DNA of 64,000 nucleotides from Paenibacillus elgii NBRC 100335 (GTDB lineage: Bacteria > Bacillota > Bacilli > Paenibacillales > NBRC-103111). The position numbers were made by a program, and so were the translations under genes. Below the pieces are notes generated by a model. The model saw only the letters and a program-made list of their open reading frames with translations. It was not told where the DNA came from and did not search any database. Each line of letters begins with the position of its first letter. Position 1 is the first letter of the stretch. The stretch covers positions 1 through 64,000 of the forward strand of contig NZ_BIMB01000024.1 in the NCBI RefSeq assembly GCF_004000865.1, read 5' to 3'. Below are positions 25,049-37,500 of this stretch, piece after piece.

Positions 25049-25924
25049 ATGGAATGGCAGCAGCTCGAGTATTTTCATACGGTTGCCCGATTGCAGCATA
25101 TGACCTTGGCGGCGCAGACGTTATGTATTACCCAGCCGGCTTTAAGCCGCTCGATTGCCCGGCTGGAGAAAGAGCTCGGCGTCCCGCTTTTCGAGCGCAA
25201 CGGTCGCGCGATCGTGCTCAACCGGTATGGACGCCTGTTTTTGAACCGCGTCAACCGGATTATGAACGAATATCAAGAGGGCAAGCGGGAGTTGGAGGAT
25301 TTGATTCATCCGGAGCATGGGGAAGTATCCTTGGGATTTCTTCATACGCTCGGCGTCCACTCGATTCCGGATGTCATCCGGTCCTTTCGCTCGGCTTACC
25401 CGCAGATTCATTTTCAGCTGCATCAAAACAGCACCCAGTTCCTTCTGGATCAGCTTTCGGCAGGAGGGATCGACCTTTGTATGGCTGCCCCACAAGAAAT
25501 GAAGCACATGCAATGGGTCTCGTTATGGAATGAAGAGTTATTTGTTATCGTTCCTAAAGATCACCCGCTCGCCGTTTCCGAATCCGTTCTGTTGGAGGAC
25601 ATACGCAGCGAGCCGTTGATTTCGTTCAAGAAAGGCTACGGACTGCGAAAAATTACCGACAAGCTGTTCGAGCAAGCCGGAATCGCTCCCGATATCCGGT
25701 TCGAAGGGGACGAAGTCCATACGATCGCCGGGCTGGTCGCGGCCGGGCTTGGCGTTGCCGTCATCCCCGACACGAAAGGAATCGAGCGCGCCAACATTTC
25801 ATTCCTGCGCGTACGTTGGCCCGAGTGCCGCCGGGTGATCGGCATCGGCTGGATCGAAGGGCGCTATCTGTCGCCTGCGGCGGAGCGGTTCCGGGATTTT
25901 GTCATCGATTATTTCAGAAGCTGA
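25049..25924 (+). CDS. LysR-family regulator
   Basis: 291 residues from ATG 25049 (CGGAGGGAT site). N-terminal HTH: HTVARLQHMTLAAQTLCITQ then PALSRSIARLEKELGVPLFE, the standard LysR signature. The rest is a periplasmic-binding-type effector domain (GEVSLGFLHTLGVHSIPDVI; PKDHPLA near residue 170). Divergent from the MFS gene, which it likely controls through the palindrome at 24947-24963. Confidence 0.9.
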   Translation: MEWQQLEYFHTVARLQHMTLAAQTLCITQPALSRSIARLEKELGVPLFERNGRAIVLNRYGRLFLNRVNRIMNEYQEGKRELEDLIHPEHGEVSLGFLHTLGVHSIPDVIRSFRSAYPQIHFQLHQNSTQFLLDQLSAGGIDLCMAAPQEMKHMQWVSLWNEELFVIVPKDHPLAVSESVLLEDIRSEPLISFKKGYGLRKITDKLFEQAGIAPDIRFEGDEVHTIAGLVAAGLGVAVIPDTKGIERANISFLRVRWPECRRVIGIGWIEGRYLSPAAERFRDFVIDYFRS

Positions 25925-25925
25925 C

Positions 25926-25967
25926 GTAACCGTCTTACCGGCGGTTACGGTGCCTGAATTTTTTATG
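25926..25967 (+). terminator. Hairpin behind the LysR gene
   Basis: GTAACCG (25926-25932) pairs with CGGTTAC (25942-25948); a six-T tract follows only after about 11 bases, so termination is plausible but not strong. Confidence 0.4.
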
Positions 25968-25996
25968 AATTAATTCTTAATATGTAATTAATTGGG

Positions 25997-26024
25997 TTGA
26001 CATCTTTGGGCGCTATCTTATAAT
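25997..26024 (+). promoter_or_regulatory. Consensus promoter of the lipopeptide synthetase operon
   Basis: TTGACA (25997-26002), 16-base spacer, TATAAT (26019-26024): both hexamers match sigma-A consensus exactly. The leader to the first start codon (26207) is about 175 bases and pyrimidine-rich; no riboswitch or hairpin was recognised in it. Confidence 0.75.
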
Positions 26025-26206
26025 CTATCATAAAATATGTAATATATTTCCTCCATCACTTACTCCTCGGCTTCGTGACTTCTACGTTCTGCATTTCCTA
26101 TTTCGTTTCCATTTGTAAATTAAATTACTCATCTTGCGGTTCGGTTAACGGCTTCTAGTGGAAACATTCCATGGTTCTTATGTCGGTGCTCGGAAAGGGG
26201 TTAGAC

Positions 26207-27385
26207 ATGAAGCGAGTTGCCTTATTATTTCCAGGTCAAGGGTCCCAATACGAAGGGATGGGCAAAGTTTGGTCCCAAAAATTTCAAGGTGCCGACCGAT
26301 GGTTCGAGGAAGCGAATGACATCCTCGGGTATGACTTGAAGTCGATCTGCACCGAAGGCAGCGCCGCCAACCTGTCGAGAACGGAGTATACGCAGCCGGC
26401 TCTGCTGACGGTAAGCGTCATGGCCTTGGAACAGTACAGGCAAGAGATTGGCATCGTCCCCGTGTTTTCCGCCGGACACAGTCTCGGGGAATACTCCGCG
26501 CTGGTGAGCAGCGGCGTTCTCTCGTTTGCGGACGCCTTGCGTCTGGTGCAGCAGCGGGGGGCCGCTATGCAGGAGGCCGCTGATGCCGGTCTGGGCGAAA
26601 TGGCCGCCGTGCGGGGTGTGGCGCTTGAGACGCTGGAAGCATTGTGCGCAAAGCATTCGTCGCCGGATCAGCCCGTCGCCATTGCTTGCTACAATTCGCC
26701 ACGGCAGTATGTGCTGACAGGTCATCAAGCAGCCGTTGCCCGGGTAACGATCGCAGCGGAGCTGAAAGGCGCTCAAGTTACCCGTTTGCAGGTCAGCGGC
26801 CCTTTTCACAGTCAGCTGATGTCGCAAGCAGCGGAGCGTTTGTCCGGCGTGATGCGAAAGTTTACGTTCCTGGAAAGCCAATGGCCGGTCATATCCAATG
26901 TGACGGCGCTGCCGTATGCCGATGCGGAGCAAGTCCGGGACGGCCTGATTTTACAGATGACGCATCCTGTCAAATGGCTACAAACGATGCAGTATTTGGA
27001 GGAACAGAAGGTGGAGCTGGCTGTCGAATTAGGTCCGCGGTCCGTTTTGAAAAATTTGGCGAAAGATATGACGGATAAGATCCGGACGTTCGCTTTCGAG
27101 CGGGAAGAGGACGCTGTCCAACTAGCCCGACTGTTTCCGCTACACGATTTTATAGCCGGCTGCCTGTCGGAAGCGGTAGCCACACCCAATGCCAATTGGA
27201 ACGAGGAGAAGTACCGTATCGGCGTGATGCAGCCTGTGCGCAGGCTGAAGGAAATGCTGCAAAGCGCAAAAGAAAGCGATATCACAGGAGCTCAGGGCCT
27301 TGCGCAAAGAAAGGAAGCACTGGATTGCATGAACCTTGTACTGCAGACCAAGCGGGGGCCGGAAGAAAAAGGGGACTCTCAATGA
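26207..27385 (+). CDS. Trans-acting malonyl-CoA acyltransferase (FenF/ItuD-like)
   Basis: 392 residues from ATG 26207 (AAAGGGG site). FabD-type acyltransferase: [14 protein letters not shown] at residues 5-18, nucleophile Ser92 in GHSLGEYSA, and catalytic His201 in GPFHSQ. Usual FabD length is about 310, so the last ~90 residues are an added tail. The following synthetase has a KS but no AT domain, and in iturin/mycosubtilin clusters a stand-alone protein of this type (ItuD/FenF) loads malonate onto the second ACP. The same role is inferred here. The gene ends 25 bases before the synthetase start. Confidence 0.9.
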   Translation: MKRVALLFPGQGSQYEGMGKVWSQKFQGADRWFEEANDILGYDLKSICTEGSAANLSRTEYTQPALLTVSVMALEQYRQEIGIVPVFSAGHSLGEYSALVSSGVLSFADALRLVQQRGAAMQEAADAGLGEMAAVRGVALETLEALCAKHSSPDQPVAIACYNSPRQYVLTGHQAAVARVTIAAELKGAQVTRLQVSGPFHSQLMSQAAERLSGVMRKFTFLESQWPVISNVTALPYADAEQVRDGLILQMTHPVKWLQTMQYLEEQKVELAVELGPRSVLKNLAKDMTDKIRTFAFEREEDAVQLARLFPLHDFIAGCLSEAVATPNANWNEEKYRIGVMQPVRRLKEMLQSAKESDITGAQGLAQRKEALDCMNLVLQTKRGPEEKGDSQ

Positions 27386-27410
27386 CTTCATATCGTTGCG
27401 GAGGGATACG

Positions 27411-30400
27411 ATGAATCAGTTTCTAACGTTAGTCGACGTCTTGCAGGAGCGAAGCAGGCTGGCAACAAGAGGCATCACTTACATTTCCGGAGACCGGGAG
27501 GAAGAGTGCGAGTCTTACGGCACCTTGTTCGACCGGGCGCTCTGCGTGCTGCACGAGCTGCAGAGCAGCGGCATGCAGCCCGGGGATGAGCTGCTGATGC
27601 AGATCGACGATAACCGCACGTTTTTATCGGTGTTCTGGGGCTGCCTGCTTGGAGGCATCGTACCGGTGCCCGTCACGGTAGGCAACAACGACGAGCACAA
27701 AATGAAGCTGTTCAAAATATGGGGGATGCTGAACCGGCCTTATCTGATGAGCGATGCCAAAGCGCTGGACCATCTGGAGAAGTACGCCGGACAAAGCGAA
27801 CTGCAACATTCGTTCGAAGCAATGAAACAAACGGTTTTATTTACGGATAAACTTGATTTTTCCTCTCAGAATAGAGGGGTTATTTATCCGGCCCAAGCGG
27901 AGCAGCTTGCCTTCATTCAGTTCTCCTCCGGGTCGACAGGTGATCCGAAAGGAGTCATGCTGACGCATGAAAATCTGGTTCACAATATTCGGGATTGCGC
28001 GTTGGAGGGGCACATGGACGAGCAGGATAGCTACCTTGGTTGGATGCCTCTAACACATGATCTGGGGTTGATCGCTTTTCATTTGACCTGCGTTATTGCC
28101 AATGCCAGCCAATTGATTATGCCGACGGCGCTGTTTATCCGGCGCCCGACCTTATGGCTGAAAAAGGCGTCCGAGCATCGGGTGACCCAAATTTGCTCTC
28201 CGAACTTCGGCTATAAATTTTTCTTGGCTCAATATAAACCGGAAACGGCCGCCGATTGGGACTTGTCGCATATCCGAATCGTATACAACGGCGCCGAGCC
28301 GATTTCTACCGAAGTTTGCAATCAGTTTCTTGATGCGATGGAGAAGCACGGGCTTCGGAGATCCGCGATGCTGTGCGTCTATGGGATGGCGGAAGCCTGC
28401 GTCGCCCTCGCCCATCCACCGCTGGAAGAAATGCTTCTTCCCGTGTATTTGAATCGGAAGCAGTTGAATATCGGCGAAGCGGTCGTGCCCATTGAACCTT
28501 CCGACAATCGCTGCGTAACCTTCGTCGATGTCGGTCATCCGATGACAAGCAGTCGAATCCGCATCTGCGGCGATGACGACACGGTGCTGGCCGACAATGT
28601 GATCGGGCACATTCAAATCAGCGGCAAAAATGTGACTGCCGGGTATTACAACAACCCGCAGGCGACGGCCAAAGTGATGACGGCGGACGGCTGGCTCAAA
28701 ACCGGCGATCTGGGCTTTATGCGCAGCGGGCGGCTGGTCATCACCGGGCGGGCGAAGGATATTATTTTCGTGAACGGCCAGAACGTTTATCCTCACGATA
28801 TCGAGCGGGTCGCCGAGGAAGTCGACGGCGTGGAGCTTGGCAAGGTGGCGGTGTGCGGCGTTCTTGACGCCGAGGCCCGGCAGGACTGCATTGTCGTCTT
28901 CGTGATGCATACGAAGAAGGTCGAGGATTTCGTGCCGGTCGCCCAAAGGCTGAGGAAGCATCTAAACTATCGGGGCGGCTGGGAGCTTCACGATATCGTA
29001 CCGATCCGGCGCATCCCCAAAACGACGAGCGGTAAGGTGCAGCGCTTCAAGCTGGCGCAGGAGTACGAAGCCGGGCAGTTTCAATCGGTCTCGGAGCAGC
29101 TGACCGAGCTGCTGCGGAAGGAAAAAGAGGCGAGGCCCGTCGCTATTCCGCAGAACGAAGCGGAGCGAAAGCTGCTGGACATCTGCAAGCAAATTTTGCA
29201 GACCGATGCCATCGGCACCGACGAAAGCTACTTCGATCTCGGCGCGAATTCGCTGCAGTTAACGCAAATGGCGGAGCAGCTGGAAAGCCAGCTCGGCGTG
29301 AACATCGCCGTGACCGACTTCTTTTCGTATCCGACCATCGCGAATCTGGCTGCCTATATCGCCGAAGGAGAGCGGGAAGTGTCCGCAGAGCACCAACCCG
29401 AGGCGGGAGACCCGAGGGACCGGGATATTGCGATCATCGGCATGGCCGGCAAGTTTCCTCAAGCGGATACGCTGGAGCAGTTCTGGGCGAATCTGGCGGA
29501 AGGCAAAGACTGCATCGGCCCCTTTAACGAAAAAAGAACGAAGGACGCCGAGTCTTATATCGCCCATCTGCATACTGGGGATCGGGATCTTCGACCGGTG
29601 GAGGGCGGTTATTTGGACGAGATCGATATGTTCGACTACTCGTTCTTCCGACTGACGCCACGCGAAGCGTTGCTGATGGACCCGAACCAGCGTCTTTTTC
29701 TCCAGACGGCGTGGAGCGCCATCGAAGACGCGGGATACGGCGGAACCCCGTTGTCCGGCAAAAAAGTCGGCGTATACGTCGGCTTTTCCAAAACGAGCTT
29801 CGAATACGAACGCCTGCTGACGGAGGTTGCGCCGGAAGCGCTGCCTCATTTTGTGATCGGCAATCTGCCGTCGATTATTTCAAGCCGCATCGCTTACCTG
29901 CTCGATTTGAAAGGGCCTGCGGTCACGGTCGATACGGCCTGCTCGTCTTCGCTCGTTGCGGTGCATCTCGCCTGCCAGGCGATTCTCGGCGGGGATTGCG
30001 AGATGGCGCTGGCGGGCGGCGTCAAGACCATTCTGCTGCCGCACAAGGCGGGCATTGGCATGGAATCTTCCGACGGCCGGGCCAGAGCGTTCGATGACAA
30101 TTCGGGCGGAACGGGCTGGGGCGAGGGTGTTGGGGCCGTGCTTCTGAAGCCTCTGCGCAAAGCCGTGCAGGACGGGGACAACATTGTCGCGGTTATTAAA
30201 GGGAGTGCGATCAATCAGGACGGAAGCACGGTCGGCATCTCCGCTCCGAACGCCTCGTCGCAAGCGGAAGTGATTGCGCAGGCTTGGCGCAGCGCGCGCG
30301 TCGATCCGGAAACGATCACGTACATCGAAGCGCACGGGACGGGGACGAAGCTGGGCGATCCCGTCGAAATCGACGGCTTGACGAAAGCGTTCCGCAAGCA

Positions 30401-31535
30401 AACGCAGCGCAAGCAGTTTTGCGCCCTCGGCACGGTGAAAACGAACATCGGGCATTTATACGAAGCAGCGGGGATCGCCGGTTTGATCAAAGCGGTGCTG
30501 TCGCTTCAGCATCGGCAAATTGCCCCTTTGGTGCATTTTCGGCAGCCGAATAGCAAGATCAGCTTCGAGGAATCGCCGGTTTACCCCAATACGGAGCTGA
30601 AAGACTGGCAACTGGACGGGATTCCGAGAAGATGCGGCATCAGCTCGTTCGGATTCAGCGGGACGAACTGCCATATGGTACTGGAAGAGTATGTTCCTGA
30701 CAATACGGCGCCGGATCTGCCGAGCTCACCCGACAGCGGGCCGATGCTCTTGACCTTGTCGGCGCGCAGCGAAACCGCGCTGCGGGCAATGGTCGGGCGG
30801 TATGCGGAGCTGTTCGAACGCCACCCGGAGCTGGATATGCGCAGCGTATGCTTTACGGCGAATACGGGGCGGAGCCACTTGACGCACCGGATTGCGGTGA
30901 CCGCTGCCGGAGCCGCCGAGCTGCGGGCGAAGGTGATTCGACTGCATCGCGAAGGCTTGGCGGAGCAAGGCGTATATCGGAGCGGAGCCGACGGAACGGC
31001 TGAGAGTCCGCCCGGCGAGACGGAGACAGGGCTTTTGCGCTGGGATACGTTGGAGGGCGTAGCGCAAGCAGCGCAGGAGTATATACGGGGAGCGAAGGTC
31101 GACTGGAGCTTGCTGTACGTAGATCGGCGTTATCCGAGAGTATCGCTGCCCACATACCCGTTCGAACGGAAAAGATGCTGGATCGACGTGCCCGCAGCAC
31201 GGCCCGGGCGCAGCGTCACGACGCCGGCCTTGGCTGAGATAGCAGATAATGCAGAGGAGCGTGTTATACCGATGAATGACTATTCCGGCACAGAGACCGT
31301 CTCCGATCTCCATCGGCAATCGGTCACAATTTCCCTGATGCAGATGATCCGTAACGTATCGCAGCTGGATATGGACGAGCTTCAACCGCAAACCCACTTT
31401 CTGGAGCTCGGACTGGATTCGATCATCTTAACGCAGGTGCGGCACGGCATTAAAGATACGTTCGGACTGGATATTCCGATGAACAGCTTCTTCGAATCGT
31501 TAACGAATCTGGAGCTGCTGACGGATTACATCGCG
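27411..31535 (+). other. Synthetase loading and elongation part: FAAL-ACP-KS-ACP
   Basis: FAAL (about residues 1-555): [19 protein letters not shown] at 170-188 and KTTSGKVQR near 540; it makes acyl-adenylate and loads ACP1. ACP1 has GANSLQ (Ser614). KS (670-1097): active site DTACSSS with Cys844, EAHGTGT His975, NIGH His1015. After the KS a ~200-residue stretch holds the element [12 protein letters not shown] that normally follows an AT domain, but no GHSxGE acyltransferase core. ACP2 has GLDSI (Ser1337), the site expected to receive malonate from the trans enzyme at 26207. No KR, so the beta-keto group stays for transamination. Confidence 0.9.
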
Positions 31536-34500
31536 CAGCATACGGCGTTGACGCCGCCTCTTGCCCCGCAAGTCCGGGAGGAGGGGAGCGGGGTTGCCGA
31601 AGTCGGGCCGGCTCCGGTCGCTCAACCGTCAAGCCAGGGATCGGCGCCCGCACCTGCGTCCGGCTATTGGGAGGCGCCTCTTGCTGCAGCGGAAACGTAT
31701 CCGCCGTTTCAGGCAAGCGCCGCCTCTGCCGGAGCGGAGCGCATCATGGAACAGCAGCTCCGCCTGATGTCTCAACAGCTCGACGTGCTGAGGCTGCATC
31801 CGGCGCCTTCACCGGCCGTGCTGCGCGAACAGGCCGCATTACCCGCGCCCGGCGTTGTTTCCCGGCCGGACAGCCTCGTACATACCGATGCGAGCAGGGA
31901 GGTGGCGGCCGCATCAACCGTTTCCGCCGTACGCCAGCCGGAGAGTGCCGAGGCGAAGCCGTTCACGCCCTTCAAGACGATTGACGTAAAGGCGCGCGAA
32001 TCGCTGCCGTTCCGGCAAGAGAAGCATCTGCGCGAATTGATCGAACGGTATACGGCCCGCACCAACCGGACGAAGGAATACACGCAGAAATACCGCCCCG
32101 TCTATGCGAATAACCGCAATGTGGCCGGTTTCCGGCCGGTGCTGAAGGAAATGGTGTACCAGATCGTGGCGGAACGGGCTGAAGGGTCTAAAATCTGGGA
32201 TCTGGACGGCAACGAATATATCGATCTGACGATGGGCTTCGGCGTCAATTTGTTCGGACACAACCCGGATTTCATCCGGGAAAAAATTGAAGCCGGGCTG
32301 CAAAACGGCATGTGCATCGGCCCGATGTCCAATCTGGCCGGGCAGGTAGCCGAGGGCATATGCAAAATGACGGGCGTAGAGCGCATCGCGCTGTTCAACA
32401 CCGGCACGGAAGCCGTGATGGTGGCGCTGCGTCTGGCCCGGGCGGTAACCGGCCGTGCCAAGGTCGTCCTTTTTGCCGGATCGTACCACGGCACGTTCGA
32501 CGGCGTGCTAGCGCTCGGTAGCGCCGGATCTGATCCGGAGCGCTCCGCGCCTTTGGCGCCGGGTATCCTGCAGCATATGGTCAACGATGTGGTCGTGCTG
32601 AATTACGGCACGGAAGAGGCGCTGGCCTACCTTCGTGCGCATGCACATGAGCTGGCGGCCGTGCTTGTGGAACCGGTGCAAAGCCGGCGGCCTGATTTTC
32701 AACCGCAGGCGTTTCTGACGGAAATCCGCCGGATTACGGAGCAATCGGGCACCGCGTTTATTTTCGACGAGGTGATTACGGGCTTCCGCATGCATCCCGG
32801 AGGGGCGCAGGCATGGTTCGGCATCCAAGCCGATCTTGTGACCTTCGGTAAAGTCATCGGAGGAGGCATGCCGATTGGCATCGTGGGCGGGAAGGCGGCG
32901 TTTATGGACGGGATCGACGGCGGCTTCTGGCGCTTCGGCGACGATTCGTATCCACGGCAGGAGGAGCGCCGGACGTTCGTTGCCGGGACTTTCTGCCATC
33001 ATCCGCTGGCGATGGCGGCAGCTCTGGCCGTGCTGGAGAAGCTTGAACAAAGCGGAGGGATGCTGCAGGCCGAGCTGAACGCCAGAACGGCCGCCTTGGC
33101 AGCGGAGCTGAACGAGTATTTCGTCCAAGTCAATATACCGATGAAAGTCGTTCATTTCGGTTCCTTGTTCCGCTTCGTGCTCAAAGCCGATTTGGAGCTG
33201 TTTTTCTATCATATGCTTGATAAAGGGGTCTATATCTGGGAGGGCCGCAACTGCTTCCTGTCGACGGCCCACTCGGAATCGGATATCCGGCGGATCGTGC
33301 AGGCGGCGAAAGACAGCATCCGGGAGCTGCGCGAAGGCGGTTTCTTGCCGGATGGGCCTCCGGATGGGGGCGGGCCGGGCAAAAGGTCACTGCCTGCAAC
33401 GGAATCGCGAGATAAAGGGCAGGACGCCGTCATTGCTTTGACGCCGGAGCAGAAGCAGCTGTGGTTCGCTTCGATGTCCGGCCGGAGCGAGGCGCAATCG
33501 CTGCACGAGACCGCGCTGCTTCGGCTGCGCGGGCCTCTGCGCATCGATGCGTGGAGCGAAGCGGTCAACGCCGTCACCCGGCGGCACGAAGCGTTGCGCA
33601 CCTATATGAGCGGAGACGGGGAGACGCAGGTTGTTGCACCCGAGATGACGATCCGTATTCGACTGTTCGATATGAGCGACTGCGCCGTCGACGCACAAGA
33701 GCAGCGCCAGCGCGAATGGCTGGACCGGAATGTGGAAGCACCGTTCGCCATGTCGGCGGGCGAGCCGTTGTTTCGCATTTGTCTGCTGAAAAAATCCAGG
33801 GACGAGCACATCGCGCTGTTTACTTTTCATCATTTGATCGCCGACGGCTGGTCCATGGGCGTGTTCATTCAGGAGCTGGAGCGTATTTACTCCGCGCTCG
33901 TACGGCAGGAGAGCTGGGCGCTCCCTGCCCCGGCCGCTTTCCGGGATTATGCCGCTTGGCAGCGGCATAAGCTTGAACAACCGGAAAGCCGGGAGGCCGC
34001 AGCGTACTGGACGTCTTTGTCCGACAGGCGGCTTCCGGTGCTGGAGCTGCCGACGCTCCGGCGGGGAACATCGGTGCCGACCTCCCGTGGAGGCCGGCAT
34101 ACGGTTATGCTGGACAGCCGGCTTGCGAAGGAGCTTAAAGCGGCCAGCATTCGGCTGGGCAGCAGCTTGTTCGTGACGCTGCTGTCCGCGTTCCAGCTGT
34201 TTCTGCACCGGCTGACCGGGCTGCAGCAGATCACGGTGGGCATACCGACAGCCGGACAAGCGCAGATGGAGGCTTTCTCGCTCATCGGCAACTGCGTCAA
34301 TCTGCTGCCGGTCGCGAGCGAGGTGAAGCCGGAGCTTACGTTTGCCGAATATGCACAAGCCGTCAAAAACGGAATGAACGAGCTCGAACCGTTTCAGCCT
34401 TACAGCTTCGCCGCCTTGGCGGAAAGAGGGCTCGGGCAACTGCCGGCGGTCACGGCCGTCTTCAATATGGACCGTTTACCGAGGCTCCGCTTCCATGAGC

Positions 34501-37500
34501 TGGATGCCGAGCTGCTGCCGAATTCGATTTCGTACAGCAAATACGAGCTTTTCCTGAATGCGATCGAGATCGGAAGCGAGCTGCGGCTCGATTTCGATTA
34601 CAGCGCCGATTTGTTCCTGGCCGAAACGATCCGGACATGGGCGCGGTACTATGTGCATTTGCTGCATACGATTGCACAGGAGCAGTCGTTGTACATCTCC
34701 GGGCTTTCCTTGCTGGATGGCGGGGAAATCGCACAAAAATGGGCGGCCTGGGCCGCCCTTGCCGATGCGGAAGGCAGCTATCCTTGTGTGCTGGATGCAT
34801 ACCATCAGCCGGTTCCGTCAGGGACGATGGGGGAGCTGTACATCGTGCGGCCTGCGGACAGGAGTTCCCGGAATTCCCGGGACTCCTTCCTTAGCACGGG
34901 GGACTGGGTGCATTGTGCGGAAGACGGAAAGCTGACGCCTGTCGGAAAAACGTCCCGTTTTGTCCGGCTTCGCGGACATCAAGTCAACCTCCAGCAGTTG
35001 GAGGAGCACGTACGTCGTGCATTCGGTCTTCGCGCTTGCACGTTCACCGTTCGCTCCGTAGCTGATAAGGATACCGCTGCTGATCTGATCGCATATATCG
35101 TTGCCGATCCGTCGCATCCTTGGGAGGAATCCGAGCTCAAGCAAGCGATGAGCGCAGCGCTCCCGGATTACACGCAGCCTCGCTACGTGGTCAAGATGGC
35201 AAGCCTCCCGCTTATGTCAAGCGGAGAGACGGACTGGTCGCAGCTGCCGGAGCCCGGGGAAGGGGGCGGCTTCGCCGCAGCCTCCGATGTTCATAGAGGA
35301 GACGCTACGGAGGAGACGCTGGTTCGCATCTGGCAAGAAGTGCTTGGGGCGGCGAACGTGGGCCGTCACGACAACTTTTTCCAGCTAGGCGGGGACTCCC
35401 TGAAAGCAACGGTGATTTTGGCCAGAGTGAACAAGGAATTCCATATTCATATTCCGCTCGGTCACCTGTTCGAGCTTCAAACCATTGAAGAGCTGGCCCA
35501 ATATATCTGTGGCGGGGAAAAGAGCGCCTACGCGCCGATAGAACCGGTGGAGCCACGGGAGGCGTACCCCGTGTCGTCTTCGCAAAAGCGCATGTACGTG
35601 CTGCATCAGCAAGACGACAGCACGACATATAACATTTCCGGGCAGCTTAAGATCGAAGGGGAGCTGGATATGGCGCGTTTGATCGAGTCGCTCCGGCACG
35701 TATTCGGGAGGCACGAGTCGCTGCGCACTTATTTTGCGCTGGAGGATGGCGAGATCGTTCAGAAAATCAGCCCGGACGCCGTATTGGACGTTCAGGTGAC
35801 ACGGATTAGCGAAGAAGAGGCGGATGAAGCGCGAGCGCGGTTTGTCCGGCCGTTCGAACTTGGCCTGGCTCCGCTGTTCCGCGCCGAGCTGCTGCAATTT
35901 GCAGTCGACCGCTTTACGCTTTTGGTCGATATGCATCATGCCGTGGCTGACGGATTTTCGATGGCCGTGCTGCTGGACGAGCTGCTTCAAACGTACCAGG
36001 GAAGGCAGTTAGCGCCAAGAAATGTGCATTACAAGGACTTTACCGTCTGGCAGCAGAACAGGATCGACGAGGGCGCTTTTCAACAGCAGGAAACGTATTG
36101 GTTAAGCGAGCTTGGCGGCGAGCTCCCAGTGCTGAACATGCCGACCGATTATCCGCGTCCGCAGCTGCAAAGCTTCGAAGGAGACACCTTTTCTCTGAAG
36201 CTGGACCCCGAGCTGACGGCATCGCTGTACAAGCTGGCGCAGGAGTCGGGAACGACGCTGTATATGGTGCTGCTGGCGGCGTATAATGTGCTGCTCGCCA
36301 ACTATTCGGGACAAGACGATATCATCGTCGGGACACCGGTATCCGGCAGAAGACATGCGGACACGGAAGCCATGATCGGGATGTTCGTCGGAACGCTCGC
36401 CATGCGGAATCGACCGATACGAGAACTAACGTTCGGTGAATTTTTACAGGAAGTCAAGCGTCAGGCGCTGCTCGCCTTCGAGCAACAGGACTATCCGTTT
36501 GACGAGCTGACGGAAAAGCTTGGACTCGTGCGGGATTTGAGTCGCAATCCGATTTTCGACACGATGTTTATGCTGCAAAACGAAGCGGTGCACACGCTCG
36601 AAGCCGGCGGGCTGACGTTCGAATCGGAAGAGCTCAACCCGGGCGTGTCGAAATTTGACTTTTCCTTAAGCGTGACGGCAGATAAGGCAGAACTTTCCTG
36701 CACATGGGAATATGCGACGAAGCTGTTCAAGCCGGAAACGATCCGGCGGATGGCGGAGCATTACGTCCGTGTGCTGGAGGGCGTCGTTGCCGGGCCAGAG
36801 CTGCGGCTCTCCGATATCGATATGCTGACGGAAGCGGAAAAGCGGCAGTTAGAGCGCGTTTCAGGCGAGACGGCGCTGCCGTACCCGGCGGCTGGAACGA
36901 TCTGCGAACGGTTCGAGCAGCAGGCCGCCCGGACACCGGAGCGGACGGCGCTTGTGTTCGACGGGCGGACGATTTCGTACGGGGAGCTGAATTGCCAAGC
37001 CAACCGGTTGGCACATCGGCTGCAAGCGCTCGGCGTCGGGCCGGATACGCCGGTGGGCGTCTGCTTGGACCGCAGCCCGGAGTTGGTAGCGGGGCTGCTC
37101 GCCGTGCTGAAAGCCGGCGGCGCTTATGTGCCGCTGGACCCGGCGCTGCCGCCGGAGCGGCTTGGCTACATGACGGAGCGCGCGGGAGTAAAGGCGCTTG
37201 TAACGAAGCTTGCATGGGCGGAAAGGCTCGCGGTACGGCCTGATTTGGCGGTCGTCTGCCTTGATGACGGGACGGTGGGACTTGAAGCGGAGCCCGAGCA
37301 TAACCCGGACAGCAAGGCGGGGACCGGGCATTTGATGTATGTGATCTTTACTTCCGGTTCCACCGGGACGCCGAAAGGAGCGAGCGTCTACCGATCCGGC
37401 TTCGAAAATCTGCTGCAGTGGTACACCTGCGAATTTGGCATGACGGAAGAGGACCGGGTGCTGATGATCTCGTCGCCCAGCTTCGACCTGACGCAAAAGA

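Noticed and set aside
27336..27410. Earlier ATG (27336) as start of the synthetase.
   Set aside because: It lies inside the malonyltransferase gene without a ribosome binding site, and the added residues are not FAAL-like; ATG 27411 has a clear GGAGGGA.
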